DNA from: Lachnospiraceae bacterium
Lineage (GTDB): Bacteria > Bacillota > Clostridia > Lachnospirales > Lachnospiraceae
Direction: 5' to 3'
Length of the DNA stretch: 44,197 nucleotides
NCBI GenBank assembly: GCA_017553035.1
Contig: JAFZNE010000106.1
Coordinates: 1 to 44,197, forward strand
Part shown: positions 8,221 through 15,992 of the stretch, one piece after another
Layout of the letters: the number at the start of each line of letters is the position of its first letter
Position numbering within the stretch: position 1 is the first letter of the stretch
The notes under the pieces: generated by a model
Told to the model about the DNA's origin: nothing
The model's input: only the letters and a program-made list of their open reading frames with translations
Database searches by the model: none
Translations under genes and position numbers: made by a program

Positions 8221-8964
8221 ATGAAGTTATATAAGAGAATTTCAGTTCTTATGTCTATGGGAATTATGGGGATAGGGCTTATTTCGTTCAGCACCGTGTC
8301 CCGTGCGGCATCGTTAACCCCAACAGCCGGTACCGAAACGGTCGTGGAAACACCGGGCAGCAATATCGATCGCAGTACGGCAGTTACCGAAAAACACGAT
8401 GATCCTACACCGACACCGACGCTTACACCGACGCCCGAACCTAATTACCTTCTGAAGAATTCGGATCCCAAAGTGAAAGATCTGGTAAATGCATATCTTG
8501 CCGCAAAGCTGTCCTGTACGCAGGAGGCTTTTGAGGGTATTGTTACGGATACTTCATTTATCAATATCGAAACACTGATGATACAGACCGAGACGGTTCT
8601 TTCGTACGATCTGCTGGATTGCTATACCAAAAAGGGTTATTCACCGATCGATTATGTCGTTTATTATACCTACAATATGAACATAGCGACCTTAAGTTCC
8701 CCCGTTCTTGCCATAGACTCGTTGTATGTAAAAGTCGATGATAACGGCGATTACAAAGTATTTTTAGGCAGACTTGACGATGACGTTGAGAACAAGCTCG
8801 AAATCCTGGCGCAGGATGAGGATGTCCAGGATGTATTGAAGGAGACCAAGGATTCTATTTCCAAAGCGATGGATGAGGATGAAACGCTTCTTCAGTACTG
8901 GCAGAGATTGTACGAAAAGCTCGGGATCAAGTTCGACAGTGAAACAAAGACTGTCGTGGAATGA
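8221..8964 (+). CDS. Secreted protein of unknown function with a TP-rich linker
   Basis: The 247-residue protein has a signal peptide (about residues 1-30, ending SRAA). A low-complexity linker containing DPTPTPTLTPTPEPN lies at about residues 60-75. A folded domain of about 165 residues follows, rich in Asp and Glu, with DLVNAYLAAKLSCTQEAFEG near its start and YWQRLYEKLGIKFDSE at its end. The domain layout recalls small NTF2-like extracytoplasmic domains, but I do not recognise a family. No lipobox cysteine is present, so it is probably released or loosely wall-associated. GAGG precedes the ATG. It lies between exonuclease III and hflX on the same strand. Confidence 0.65.
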   Translation: MKLYKRISVLMSMGIMGIGLISFSTVSRAASLTPTAGTETVVETPGSNIDRSTAVTEKHDDPTPTPTLTPTPEPNYLLKNSDPKVKDLVNAYLAAKLSCTQEAFEGIVTDTSFINIETLMIQTETVLSYDLLDCYTKKGYSPIDYVVYYTYNMNIATLSSPVLAIDSLYVKVDDNGDYKVFLGRLDDDVENKLEILAQDEDVQDVLKETKDSISKAMDEDETLLQYWQRLYEKLGIKFDSETKTVVE

Positions 8965-8983
8965 TCATTTTGGAGGTTAAGAT

Positions 8984-10237
8984 TTGGGAGAACTGATTGA
9001 GACAAGGGAAAAAACGGAAAAGGTGATACTTGTCGGAGTTTCGGTCAGAGACGGAGATTATACCGAGAAATCACTGCTTGAGCTGAAAGAACTTGCACAT
9101 ACAGCCGGAGCGATGGTTTCCGGGATCATTATACAGAATCGTGAAACGGTAAGTGCTTCTTCTTATGTCGGAAAAGGTAAGCTTGACGAGATTGCCGATA
9201 TGCTGCAATCTACTGGGGCTGACGGAATAATATGTGATGACGAACTGACGCCCGCCCAGATGAATAATCTGCATGATGCGTTAAATGTGAAGATCATGGA
9301 CAGGACCATGCTGATCCTCGATATATTTGCGAAGCATGCAACAACAGGCGAAGGTAAGCTGCAGGTTGAGCTGGCACAGCTCAAATACAGAGCTTCCAGG
9401 CTGATAGGTGCCAACAGCTCGCTTTCAAGAGTCAGTTACGGAATAGGCATGAGAGGTCCCGGAGAGAAGAAACTTGAGGTTGACCGAAGGCTGATCAAGA
9501 ACAGGATAGCGGAGCTCAACGGACAGCTTAAAGAAGTACAGCGTTCACGTGAAGTTACGAGGAAACTGCGCGAAAAGGGTGATATACCCGTTATAGCGAT
9601 AGTCGGATATACCAATGCCGGTAAGTCGACGCTTCTTAACCGTCTCACGGGTGCCGGAATACTTGAAGCGGATATGTTGTTCGCGACGCTTGATCCGACA
9701 ACTAGGAATTATACATTTGAAAGCGGTCAGGAAGTATTGTTTACCGATACGGTCGGATTTATCCGCAAGCTTCCCCATCATTTGATCGAAGCTTTCGGAT
9801 CGACGCTTGAAGAGGCCAAGTATGCCGATATCATCCTTCATGTGATCGATTCATCCGATATCGAGGCTGATGTCAAAATGCACGTGGTCTACGATACGTT
9901 AAGAAAACTCGGGATCAGTGACAAGCCGGTGATCTCTGTATTCAACAAATCCGACATGGTATTCTGGAACGAGCCGGTCCATGACACGATGGCCGAAGAG
10001 TGTGTAAGCATCTCCGCCAAGACGGGAGAAGGGATCGAGAAGCTTCTTGAAGCTATAGAGAAGATACTGAGGGAGCGGAAGGTATATTACGAAGGTACGC
10101 TCGGATACGACAATGCCGGCATCATTGCAAGGATACGCAGATCCGGCCAGGTTCTCGAAGAAAATTACAACGAGGACGGCATACAGATAAAAGCATATGT
10201 TTCACCTGAAGTATTCGGTATATTGTCCAAACAATAG
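8984..10237 (+). CDS. hflX: GTPase HflX
   Basis: The start is a TTG at 8984, chosen because TGGAGG at 8971-8976 lies seven bases upstream and no ATG fits. The 417-residue protein has the HflX N-terminal domain (SSYVGKGKLDEIADMLQSTG), the middle helical linker with GIGMRGPGEKKLEVDRR, and a GTPase domain. The GTPase motifs are G1 GYTNAGKST, G3 DTVGF and G4 NKSD. HflX binds the 50S subunit and splits stalled or hibernating 70S ribosomes under stress. Length and motif order are typical, and the C-terminal domain is the short clostridial type. Confidence 0.95.
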   Translation: MGELIETREKTEKVILVGVSVRDGDYTEKSLLELKELAHTAGAMVSGIIIQNRETVSASSYVGKGKLDEIADMLQSTGADGIICDDELTPAQMNNLHDALNVKIMDRTMLILDIFAKHATTGEGKLQVELAQLKYRASRLIGANSSLSRVSYGIGMRGPGEKKLEVDRRLIKNRIAELNGQLKEVQRSREVTRKLREKGDIPVIAIVGYTNAGKSTLLNRLTGAGILEADMLFATLDPTTRNYTFESGQEVLFTDTVGFIRKLPHHLIEAFGSTLEEAKYADIILHVIDSSDIEADVKMHVVYDTLRKLGISDKPVISVFNKSDMVFWNEPVHDTMAEECVSISAKTGEGIEKLLEAIEKILRERKVYYEGTLGYDNAGIIARIRRSGQVLEENYNEDGIQIKAYVSPEVFGILSKQ

Positions 10238-10266
10238 GCCGATCAATATAAAAGAGGGGGTTATTT

Positions 10267-12648
10267 ATGAAGTACGGGTATTTTGATGAGAAAGCAAGGG
10301 AGTATGTGATCACGAGACCGGATACACCTTCGGCATGGGCCAATTATCTCGGTTCGCCGGAATACGGAGCGATCATCTCCAACAATGCGGGAGGTTATAG
10401 CTTCGTTAAATCGGGCGCTAACGGGCGTATTATCCGCTACCGTTTCAACGGAGTGGCGATGGATCAGCCCGGAAGATATATCTATCTTCGCGATCTTGAG
10501 AACAATGATTACTGGTCGGCTTCCTGGGCACCGGTATGTAAACCGCTCGATTCATACAAGAGCGAATGCCGCCACGGAACCGCATATACGGTGATCAGTT
10601 CGGAGTATAAGGGGATTGCAGCCGAGACAACATATTATGTTCCGAAAGGAGCAAGTTATGAGGTTTGGAACAGCAAGATAACCAATACTTCCGATAAGCC
10701 CCGCAAGATAGGCGTTATCGGCTATTGCGAATTCGTAAATGAGAATTATTATGAGCAGGATCAGGTTAATCTCCAGTATACCCTGTTCATCACACAGACT
10801 TATTTCAAAGATAAATTCATTCTCCAGACGCAGAACGAGAATTTCCATAATCCGAATAATGAGAGATTCTTAGGTCTTGCCGGAGCGAAAGTTGACCGTT
10901 TCTGCGGTGACAGAGACCGTTTTGTCGGATCGTACCGCAGCTATGCGAATCCGATCGGAGTTGAGCAGGGACTGAACGGAGATCTGAACTACTGCGGCAA
11001 CTCATGTGGTGCGCTTGAAAGTGATGTTGAGATCGCACCCGGAGAAACCCTGAGATTTACCTATCTGCTCGGACAGAAGCCCGAAAAAGAGGCAGCAGCG
11101 ATCATCGCGAAATACGAAGACGCTTCGGTAGTCGACAGGGAACTTGATGAACTGAAAAAATACTGGCACAGCAAACTTGAGAATCTTCAGGTTAATACAC
11201 CCGATGAAGATTTCAACAATATGGTCAATGTATGGAACGCATATAACTGTTTCATTACATTTACCTGGTCAAGAGCCGCTTCGTTCCAGTACTGCGGCTT
11301 GAGAAACGGATTCGGATACAGGGATACCGTTCAGGATATACAGGGTATCATCCATCTTGACCCCGAAATGGCAGCCGACCAGATCAGGTTCATGCTTTCG
11401 GCACAGGTAAACAACGGTGCCGGACTTCCGCTTGTAAAATATACCCATAAACCCGGACAGGAGAATACGCCGGATGATCCCGAGTACGTAAAGGAAACCG
11501 GCCATCCCAGCTACAGAGCCGACGACGCGCTCTGGCTGTTCCCGACGGTTTATAAATATATTTCCGAGAGCGGAAATATCGGCTTCCTTGATGAAGAGAT
11601 ATTCTATGCAAATAACGGCGAAAAAGGAACCGTTTATGATCATCTGAAGAGAGCTATCGGATTCTCGATGAACAATCTCGGCAATCATGGCATGCCCGCG
11701 GGTCTCCATGCCGACTGGAACGATTGTCTCAGACTCGGTAAGAAGGGTGAATCTACATTCGTAGCTTTCCAGCTTGTATATGCTATCAGGATACTTCGCA
11801 AATATGCCGAGTATAAAAAAGATACCGAATACGTAACCTATCTTGATGATGTATTGAAGAAACTCAGCGGCATCCTGGATGAATGCTGGAATGAAGACCG
11901 CTATATCAGAGGATATAAAGAAGACGGCGTTATCATCGGTAAGCGCGATGATCTTGAGGCTTCAATGTGGCTGAATCCCCAGTCATGGGCCGTTATTTCC
12001 GGATTCGGTTCAAAAGAGCGTCAGGAAAAGGCAATGGACAGCGTAGAACGCGAATTGAATACACCTTACGGTGCAATGGTAATGTATCCTCCTTATGTAG
12101 ATCACGGATTTGACGGCGCGCTGATGACCTGTTTCAACAAGTGTGTAAAGGAGAATGCGGGTATCTTCTCACAGCCTCAGGGCTGGCTGATCCTGGCCGA
12201 GTCCAAACTCGGACACGGAAACCGTGCATACAAATATTGGAGAGAGGCTGCTCCCGCAGCCTACAACGACAATGCCGAGAAACGTGTTCTTGAACCCTAT
12301 GTATTTGGCCAGTTTGTTGAAGGCAAGGACAGTCCGTTTGCAGGAAGGGCACATGTACATTGGCTTACAGGTACCGCATCTACCGTTATGGTTGGAACAA
12401 CAGAAGGTATCCTGGGTCTCAATCCCGAAGCAGCCGGTCTGGTCATCGATCCTTCCATTCCTTCCGAGTGGAAGAGCTTCACTATGAAGAAGCAGTTCAG
12501 AGGAAAGACCTTGAACATAACCGTCAATAACCCGAACGGGATCGAACACGGGGTAAAGAAGGTTATCGTTAACGGTGAGACGATCGAAGGAATATTGATC
12601 AAGGAAGACATTCTTAAAGATGTTAATGAGATCGTGGTAGAGATGTAA
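10267..12648 (+). CDS. GH94 disaccharide phosphorylase (cellobiose phosphorylase-like)
   Basis: The 793-residue protein starts with YGYFDEKAREYVITRPDTPS and GGYSFVKSGANGRIIRYRFN, matching the N terminus of cellobiose phosphorylases. Conserved catalytic-domain blocks are GFGYRDTVQDIQGIIH and HADWNDCLRLGKKGES. The aspartate of ADWNDC aligns with the general acid of GH94 enzymes. It would cleave a beta-linked disaccharide with phosphate in the cytosol, yielding glucose 1-phosphate or a related sugar phosphate. Cellobiose, N,N'-diacetylchitobiose and aldonic-acid variants have similar lengths, and the exact substrate cannot be fixed from motifs. GAGGGGG precedes the ATG. No sugar transporter is adjacent. 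A strong terminator follows. Confidence 0.88.
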   Translation: MKYGYFDEKAREYVITRPDTPSAWANYLGSPEYGAIISNNAGGYSFVKSGANGRIIRYRFNGVAMDQPGRYIYLRDLENNDYWSASWAPVCKPLDSYKSECRHGTAYTVISSEYKGIAAETTYYVPKGASYEVWNSKITNTSDKPRKIGVIGYCEFVNENYYEQDQVNLQYTLFITQTYFKDKFILQTQNENFHNPNNERFLGLAGAKVDRFCGDRDRFVGSYRSYANPIGVEQGLNGDLNYCGNSCGALESDVEIAPGETLRFTYLLGQKPEKEAAAIIAKYEDASVVDRELDELKKYWHSKLENLQVNTPDEDFNNMVNVWNAYNCFITFTWSRAASFQYCGLRNGFGYRDTVQDIQGIIHLDPEMAADQIRFMLSAQVNNGAGLPLVKYTHKPGQENTPDDPEYVKETGHPSYRADDALWLFPTVYKYISESGNIGFLDEEIFYANNGEKGTVYDHLKRAIGFSMNNLGNHGMPAGLHADWNDCLRLGKKGESTFVAFQLVYAIRILRKYAEYKKDTEYVTYLDDVLKKLSGILDECWNEDRYIRGYKEDGVIIGKRDDLEASMWLNPQSWAVISGFGSKERQEKAMDSVERELNTPYGAMVMYPPYVDHGFDGALMTCFNKCVKENAGIFSQPQGWLILAESKLGHGNRAYKYWREAAPAAYNDNAEKRVLEPYVFGQFVEGKDSPFAGRAHVHWLTGTASTVMVGTTEGILGLNPEAAGLVIDPSIPSEWKSFTMKKQFRGKTLNITVNNPNGIEHGVKKVIVNGETIEGILIKEDILKDVNEIVVEM

Positions 12649-12664
12649 GACAGAGTAAACAAAT

Positions 12665-12712
12665 AACACCTCATCTGTTTTGAACAAATCGTTCAAACGG
12701 ATGAGGTGTTTT
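12665..12712. terminator. Strong bidirectional intrinsic terminator
   Basis: AACACCTCATC (12665-12675) pairs with GATGAGGTGTT (12700-12710), and an inner GTTTTGAAC pairs with GTTCAAAC, leaving a short loop. T-rich sequence lies after the hairpin on the plus strand, and A-rich sequence before it serves the minus strand. It separates the GH94 gene from the convergent CotH-type gene. Confidence 0.9.
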
Positions 12713-12735
12713 AATATTATTATACGGTATAAAAT

Positions 12736-14685
12736 TTATTCCAGCTCGGGCAGCAGTTCGTCAAGATATTTCAGAACATATCCGCCCCTGTCTCTTGCAA
12801 ATTCAAAGATCTCCTGCTCGTAACCGGCATACAGGCTTTCCTGTGCCCACAGGGAATCTTCGCCGAGACGGCGCATCCTTTCCATGTAATCGTAGAAATT
12901 ATGGAATTCGGTAAGACGCTCGGCATGTATTTTACGGTAAGTACTTATGATACTGCTTTCTGAAAGAGGACCGTTGATATATTCAAGACATTTTGCCCTG
13001 AAATACGAGCGGCAGTCTTTTCGCTCCATCAGTTTCGTAAATAACGGAGAATATCTTACGTTATTCTTATTCATTACGACACGGAGCGTGTTGTAGTTGG
13101 CCTGGGTCTTGTCCTGTCCGTACAGACCGTAGGTATAGTCCATATCGTGAGGAAGGAATCTCCAGCGTCCGTCGTAGTATTTGGTTGAGGGTGTAACCGC
13201 TGCGCCTTCCTTGGCAAGCTCGGAAGCGGAAGCCTCGACGTATCTGTAACACTTGAAATTGTTGTTAGGCCAATCCCAGTTATTAAGGCAGAAATTCCAT
13301 GCGAAGAAGTTGAGGTAATCTTCTACATCCATGAAATCACACAGCCTGCTGTATATCGCATCATTGGTAAGGTCGGAAGAAGAAAACTCGTTATATGCCT
13401 TGTTATAAGCATCTACCTGAACCTGTGTAGCGGGATCGTCGTCATCCGATTTGATCGTATCTTCACCTTCAAGTACAATGAATTCTCCTTCAGCGTCACC
13501 GAACTTCTCTTTGAAATACTTGTCACAATAACTCTCGTGGAGCCAGAACAGCATATAATAATTACCGTTCAGGTATGCAACTGCCGGCATAACGGCTTCG
13601 AAACAGTCGAATCCCGCAAGCTCGACAAGGCGCTGGCTCAGCTCATCACGGATATATGCAAAGTTGTTATCATTACCGGAATTACGCAGAACAAGTTTAT
13701 CATATTTTTTGATGATCTTGTCAGAACCGTCAAGCTTTTTGGTATTGAATTCCGAGAACTTGAAATTCTTGTTATCTTCATCGTACGACTTGCGTGCGAA
13801 GATCTTCACCGATTTGAGCGTAGCCTGGCGGTTATAACCGCCGTAGATCCTCACACCGCCGAACTGTTCGAAAATATTGGTTCCGTCAGCCTTCCATGCT
13901 TCGATGTATACCATACGTTCGCTGGCACGTCCGCGCTGCAGGTAATTTTCACCGTAGAAAATACCGTCGGGACCTTCGGTAAGATCCTTGGGATCACCGC
14001 TGATCGAGAAAACCAAAGTGGAGAAACGTCCGTTGAGCTTGGTCCCCGCGAGATACGTTCTTGCGGCTGTCTTGGACCAATCACCCTCGGCACTCATTGC
14101 TCTGGCACGGAAGATGGTAGCTTCGGGGAAGCGTCCACCGTGAGCTTCGAATACCAAAGGCTCGGTATATACGGAACTGTTCTCATCCGGAATACTGCCG
14201 TCAAGTGTATAGTAAACGGTACTGCCCGCAGGTGCGGTGATCGTGAGACGTACATCTTTGACATAAAATGTATTGGCCTGTGCAAATGCGAAATTACCGT
14301 CTTCTCCGAATCCGAGTTTTACTTCAACGGGAGTGTCGGGATCGGAATCCGCAGTTGAAATAGGTGCCGTTACAGCAGATGTAACTTCCGGCTCGGGAGT
14401 GGGAGACGGAGTTGCGTTGTTTTCGGTGTTGCTGTTATTACCGTTACCGTCCCAGCCATTCCATGAGTTCGGGTCCCAGTTACTCCAATCATCGGTGTTC
14501 CAGTTGCTGTTGCCGGGAAGACCCTGTGCATTTGTCGGAGTGGGGGCCGGAGTAGATGAGACCGTTTCCGTGCCGGTATTATTACCGGCAGGTGTCTGGG
14601 GTGTTGTATTCTTAGCTGTGCATCCGAACAACAGGACCGCACAGACAGTAATCGCTGACAGCGTGACAACAGATCGTGCTTTCAC
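12736..14685 (-). CDS. CotH-kinase-type lipoprotein with chitobiase-like domain
   Basis: The start is GTG at 14685, with AGGAGG seven bases upstream. The 649-residue protein has a lipoprotein signal ending VLLFGC. A 100-residue low-complexity linker follows, rich in Thr, Pro, Asn, Trp and Gly. Next is a CHB_HEX_C-like module at about residues 130-215 (GSTVYYTLDGSIPDENSSVY) and then a CotH domain at about 220-590. The CotH part carries SVKIFARKSY near its start, YIRDELSQRL, FAWNFCLNNWDWPNNNF and the metal-site motif PHDMDYTYG. CotH proteins phosphorylate spore-coat proteins in Bacillus, and lipoprotein homologues are common in rumen and gut Firmicutes, often beside polysaccharide or polymer functions. 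Here the protein would sit on the outer face of the membrane; its target is unknown. Confidence 0.87.
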   Translation of the reverse strand: MKARSVVTLSAITVCAVLLFGCTAKNTTPQTPAGNNTGTETVSSTPAPTPTNAQGLPGNSNWNTDDWSNWDPNSWNGWDGNGNNSNTENNATPSPTPEPEVTSAVTAPISTADSDPDTPVEVKLGFGEDGNFAFAQANTFYVKDVRLTITAPAGSTVYYTLDGSIPDENSSVYTEPLVFEAHGGRFPEATIFRARAMSAEGDWSKTAARTYLAGTKLNGRFSTLVFSISGDPKDLTEGPDGIFYGENYLQRGRASERMVYIEAWKADGTNIFEQFGGVRIYGGYNRQATLKSVKIFARKSYDEDNKNFKFSEFNTKKLDGSDKIIKKYDKLVLRNSGNDNNFAYIRDELSQRLVELAGFDCFEAVMPAVAYLNGNYYMLFWLHESYCDKYFKEKFGDAEGEFIVLEGEDTIKSDDDDPATQVQVDAYNKAYNEFSSSDLTNDAIYSRLCDFMDVEDYLNFFAWNFCLNNWDWPNNNFKCYRYVEASASELAKEGAAVTPSTKYYDGRWRFLPHDMDYTYGLYGQDKTQANYNTLRVVMNKNNVRYSPLFTKLMERKDCRSYFRAKCLEYINGPLSESSIISTYRKIHAERLTEFHNFYDYMERMRRLGEDSLWAQESLYAGYEQEIFEFARDRGGYVLKYLDELLPELE

Positions 14686-14735
14686 TTTCTTTCCTCCTTG
14701 GGATTATTACTGCAATCCAAAGCTGATTCTTTAAC

Positions 14736-14764
14736 ATAATAAATTTTTGAAAATATATTGTCAA
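14736..14764 (-). promoter_or_regulatory. Promoter of the CotH-type gene
   Basis: On the minus strand TTGACA (14764-14759) and TATTAT (14741-14736) are separated by 17 bases. The -35 box is a perfect match. Transcription would start near 14729, about 45 bases before the GTG start codon. It shows that the CotH gene has its own promoter after the upstream transferase gene. Confidence 0.75.
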
Positions 14765-14798
14765 TCGTAAATCATGCGATGAAGTTATCATTTATTGT

Positions 14799-15767
14799 TT
14801 ACATTGGGCAGAACAGAAGGTAAAGCGTAATGAACACGATCAGAAGATGGATCACGGCAAAACGGATCACCGTATGAGTATCCGACCATAATTTATTTTT
14901 ACGCATATGGTCATGGATGGGCGTACGTGTATTGGTAAGGATCTTGATCTTCAGGAAACGCAGCAGGGCAACTTTTAACAGGCCGAGCCCGCCGTCTATG
15001 ATAAATACCAGACACAGAGGGATATAGATCAGGGGTGCGCCTGTTTTCATTGCGCACAGAGCAAAGAAAACACCTATTGAACGCGATCCCGCATCGCCCA
15101 TAAGAAGGATAGACGGACTTGCGTTGAATAACAGATAGGCGGCAATGGCAGCAGCAAAGATCAGCACAGCGGGAAGAAATTCACTCTTCCCGAGAAATAC
15201 CATTGTAAAAGCAAATCCCGAAAGACTGATGATGCTCAGTGTGGAACTGAGTCCGTCGACACCGTCGGTACAATTGGTCACGTTGACCGATCCCCATACC
15301 AGAACCGTTCCGGCAAGGATATAGAGCCATGCGGGCAGAGTAACGGTCTGATTGATGATGAGCAGGCTGAGATCGGAACCGTTATACATAACAAAGGTGA
15401 ATGCAATAAGGAACGAGATAAGCAGATCTATGAGTCCCTTCTTTAACTCTCCCCACGGAGCCCGTGAAGCGTCATCAAGAAAACCACTGAGCATTGCAAG
15501 CAGCAACAGTGCTGCATAGATCAGATTTTCGATGGAAAAAGGCATAAATATCAGCATCAGCAGACAGACAACGCAGACAAAAATGATACCTGCTCCGCGC
15601 GGTTTGCCTTTGGCGGCAAGTGCGTTTACGGCAAAAGCCCGGCCGATGTCGGTCGGGAGTTTGGATTTCAATGTCATTATCAGAATGAAAGTCAGTATAA
15701 ATGATATCACGACACCGATAAATGTGATGAGCGATGCATGATCTTGTGTAAATAAATAGTACAGCAT
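14799..15767 (-). CDS. MraY/WecA-family phospho-sugar transferase (glycosyltransferase family 4 type)
   Basis: The 322-residue protein has about ten hydrophobic helices and the PNPT superfamily motifs in order: AKGKPRGAGI, SGFLDDASRAPWGELKK, NVTNCTDGVDGLSS, LLMGDAGSRSIGVFFA and a C-terminal TPIHDHMRK. The enzymes join an undecaprenyl phosphate to a UDP-linked amino sugar, the first membrane step of peptidoglycan or surface polymer synthesis. Bacterial MraY usually has H-H-H-F at the last motif; here it is H-D-H-M. The gene is also not inside a division/cell wall cluster, so it is probably a paralogue or a WecA/TagO-like enzyme. The ATG is preceded by AAAGGGAA. It lies 113 bases upstream of the CotH-type gene on the same strand. 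Confidence 0.85.
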   Translation of the reverse strand: MLYYLFTQDHASLITFIGVVISFILTFILIMTLKSKLPTDIGRAFAVNALAAKGKPRGAGIIFVCVVCLLMLIFMPFSIENLIYAALLLLAMLSGFLDDASRAPWGELKKGLIDLLISFLIAFTFVMYNGSDLSLLIINQTVTLPAWLYILAGTVLVWGSVNVTNCTDGVDGLSSTLSIISLSGFAFTMVFLGKSEFLPAVLIFAAAIAAYLLFNASPSILLMGDAGSRSIGVFFALCAMKTGAPLIYIPLCLVFIIDGGLGLLKVALLRFLKIKILTNTRTPIHDHMRKNKLWSDTHTVIRFAVIHLLIVFITLYLLFCPM

Positions 15768-15898
15768 AATATTCCCTTTCGGTTACAAAACTTAAAATAC
15801 AGAGATTATTTTACTACACTTTTTTCAAAATGAACATACCGAAAGCGAAAAATACTTTTCTATGCTTAAGGAAAGCTTTCGCCGCAGCCAGGATGATA

Positions 15899-15927
15899 TT
15901 GAAAAATAAGACCGAAAAGGTTAAAAT
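15899..15927 (+). promoter_or_regulatory. Predicted promoter of the paired secreted-protein genes
   Basis: TTGAAA (15899-15904) and TAAAAT (15922-15927) are 17 bases apart, with a start site expected near 15934 and about 60 bases of leader. It would transcribe both secreted-protein genes up to the terminator at 19748. Confidence 0.6.
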
Positions 15928-15992
15928 AATCATGAAAGTAACCGATTATATATATAGGAATCTTCCTGTTTTTTGAAAGGACAAGGTGCTAT

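Noticed and set aside
8401-8445. Short tandem repeat as CRISPR or VNTR
   Set aside because: It encodes a TP-rich protein linker, and no spacer-repeat pattern exists.
13537-14358. 273-codon plus-strand frame opposite the CotH-type gene
   Set aside because: The minus-strand protein has a lipobox and CotH motif, promoter and ribosome binding site; the opposite frame has none.
15838-15881. CGAAAGC / GCTTTCG inverted repeat and GAAAGCTTTC palindrome upstream of the paired secreted genes
   Set aside because: Arms are short and about 30 bases apart with no T tract; not strong enough to call an operator.
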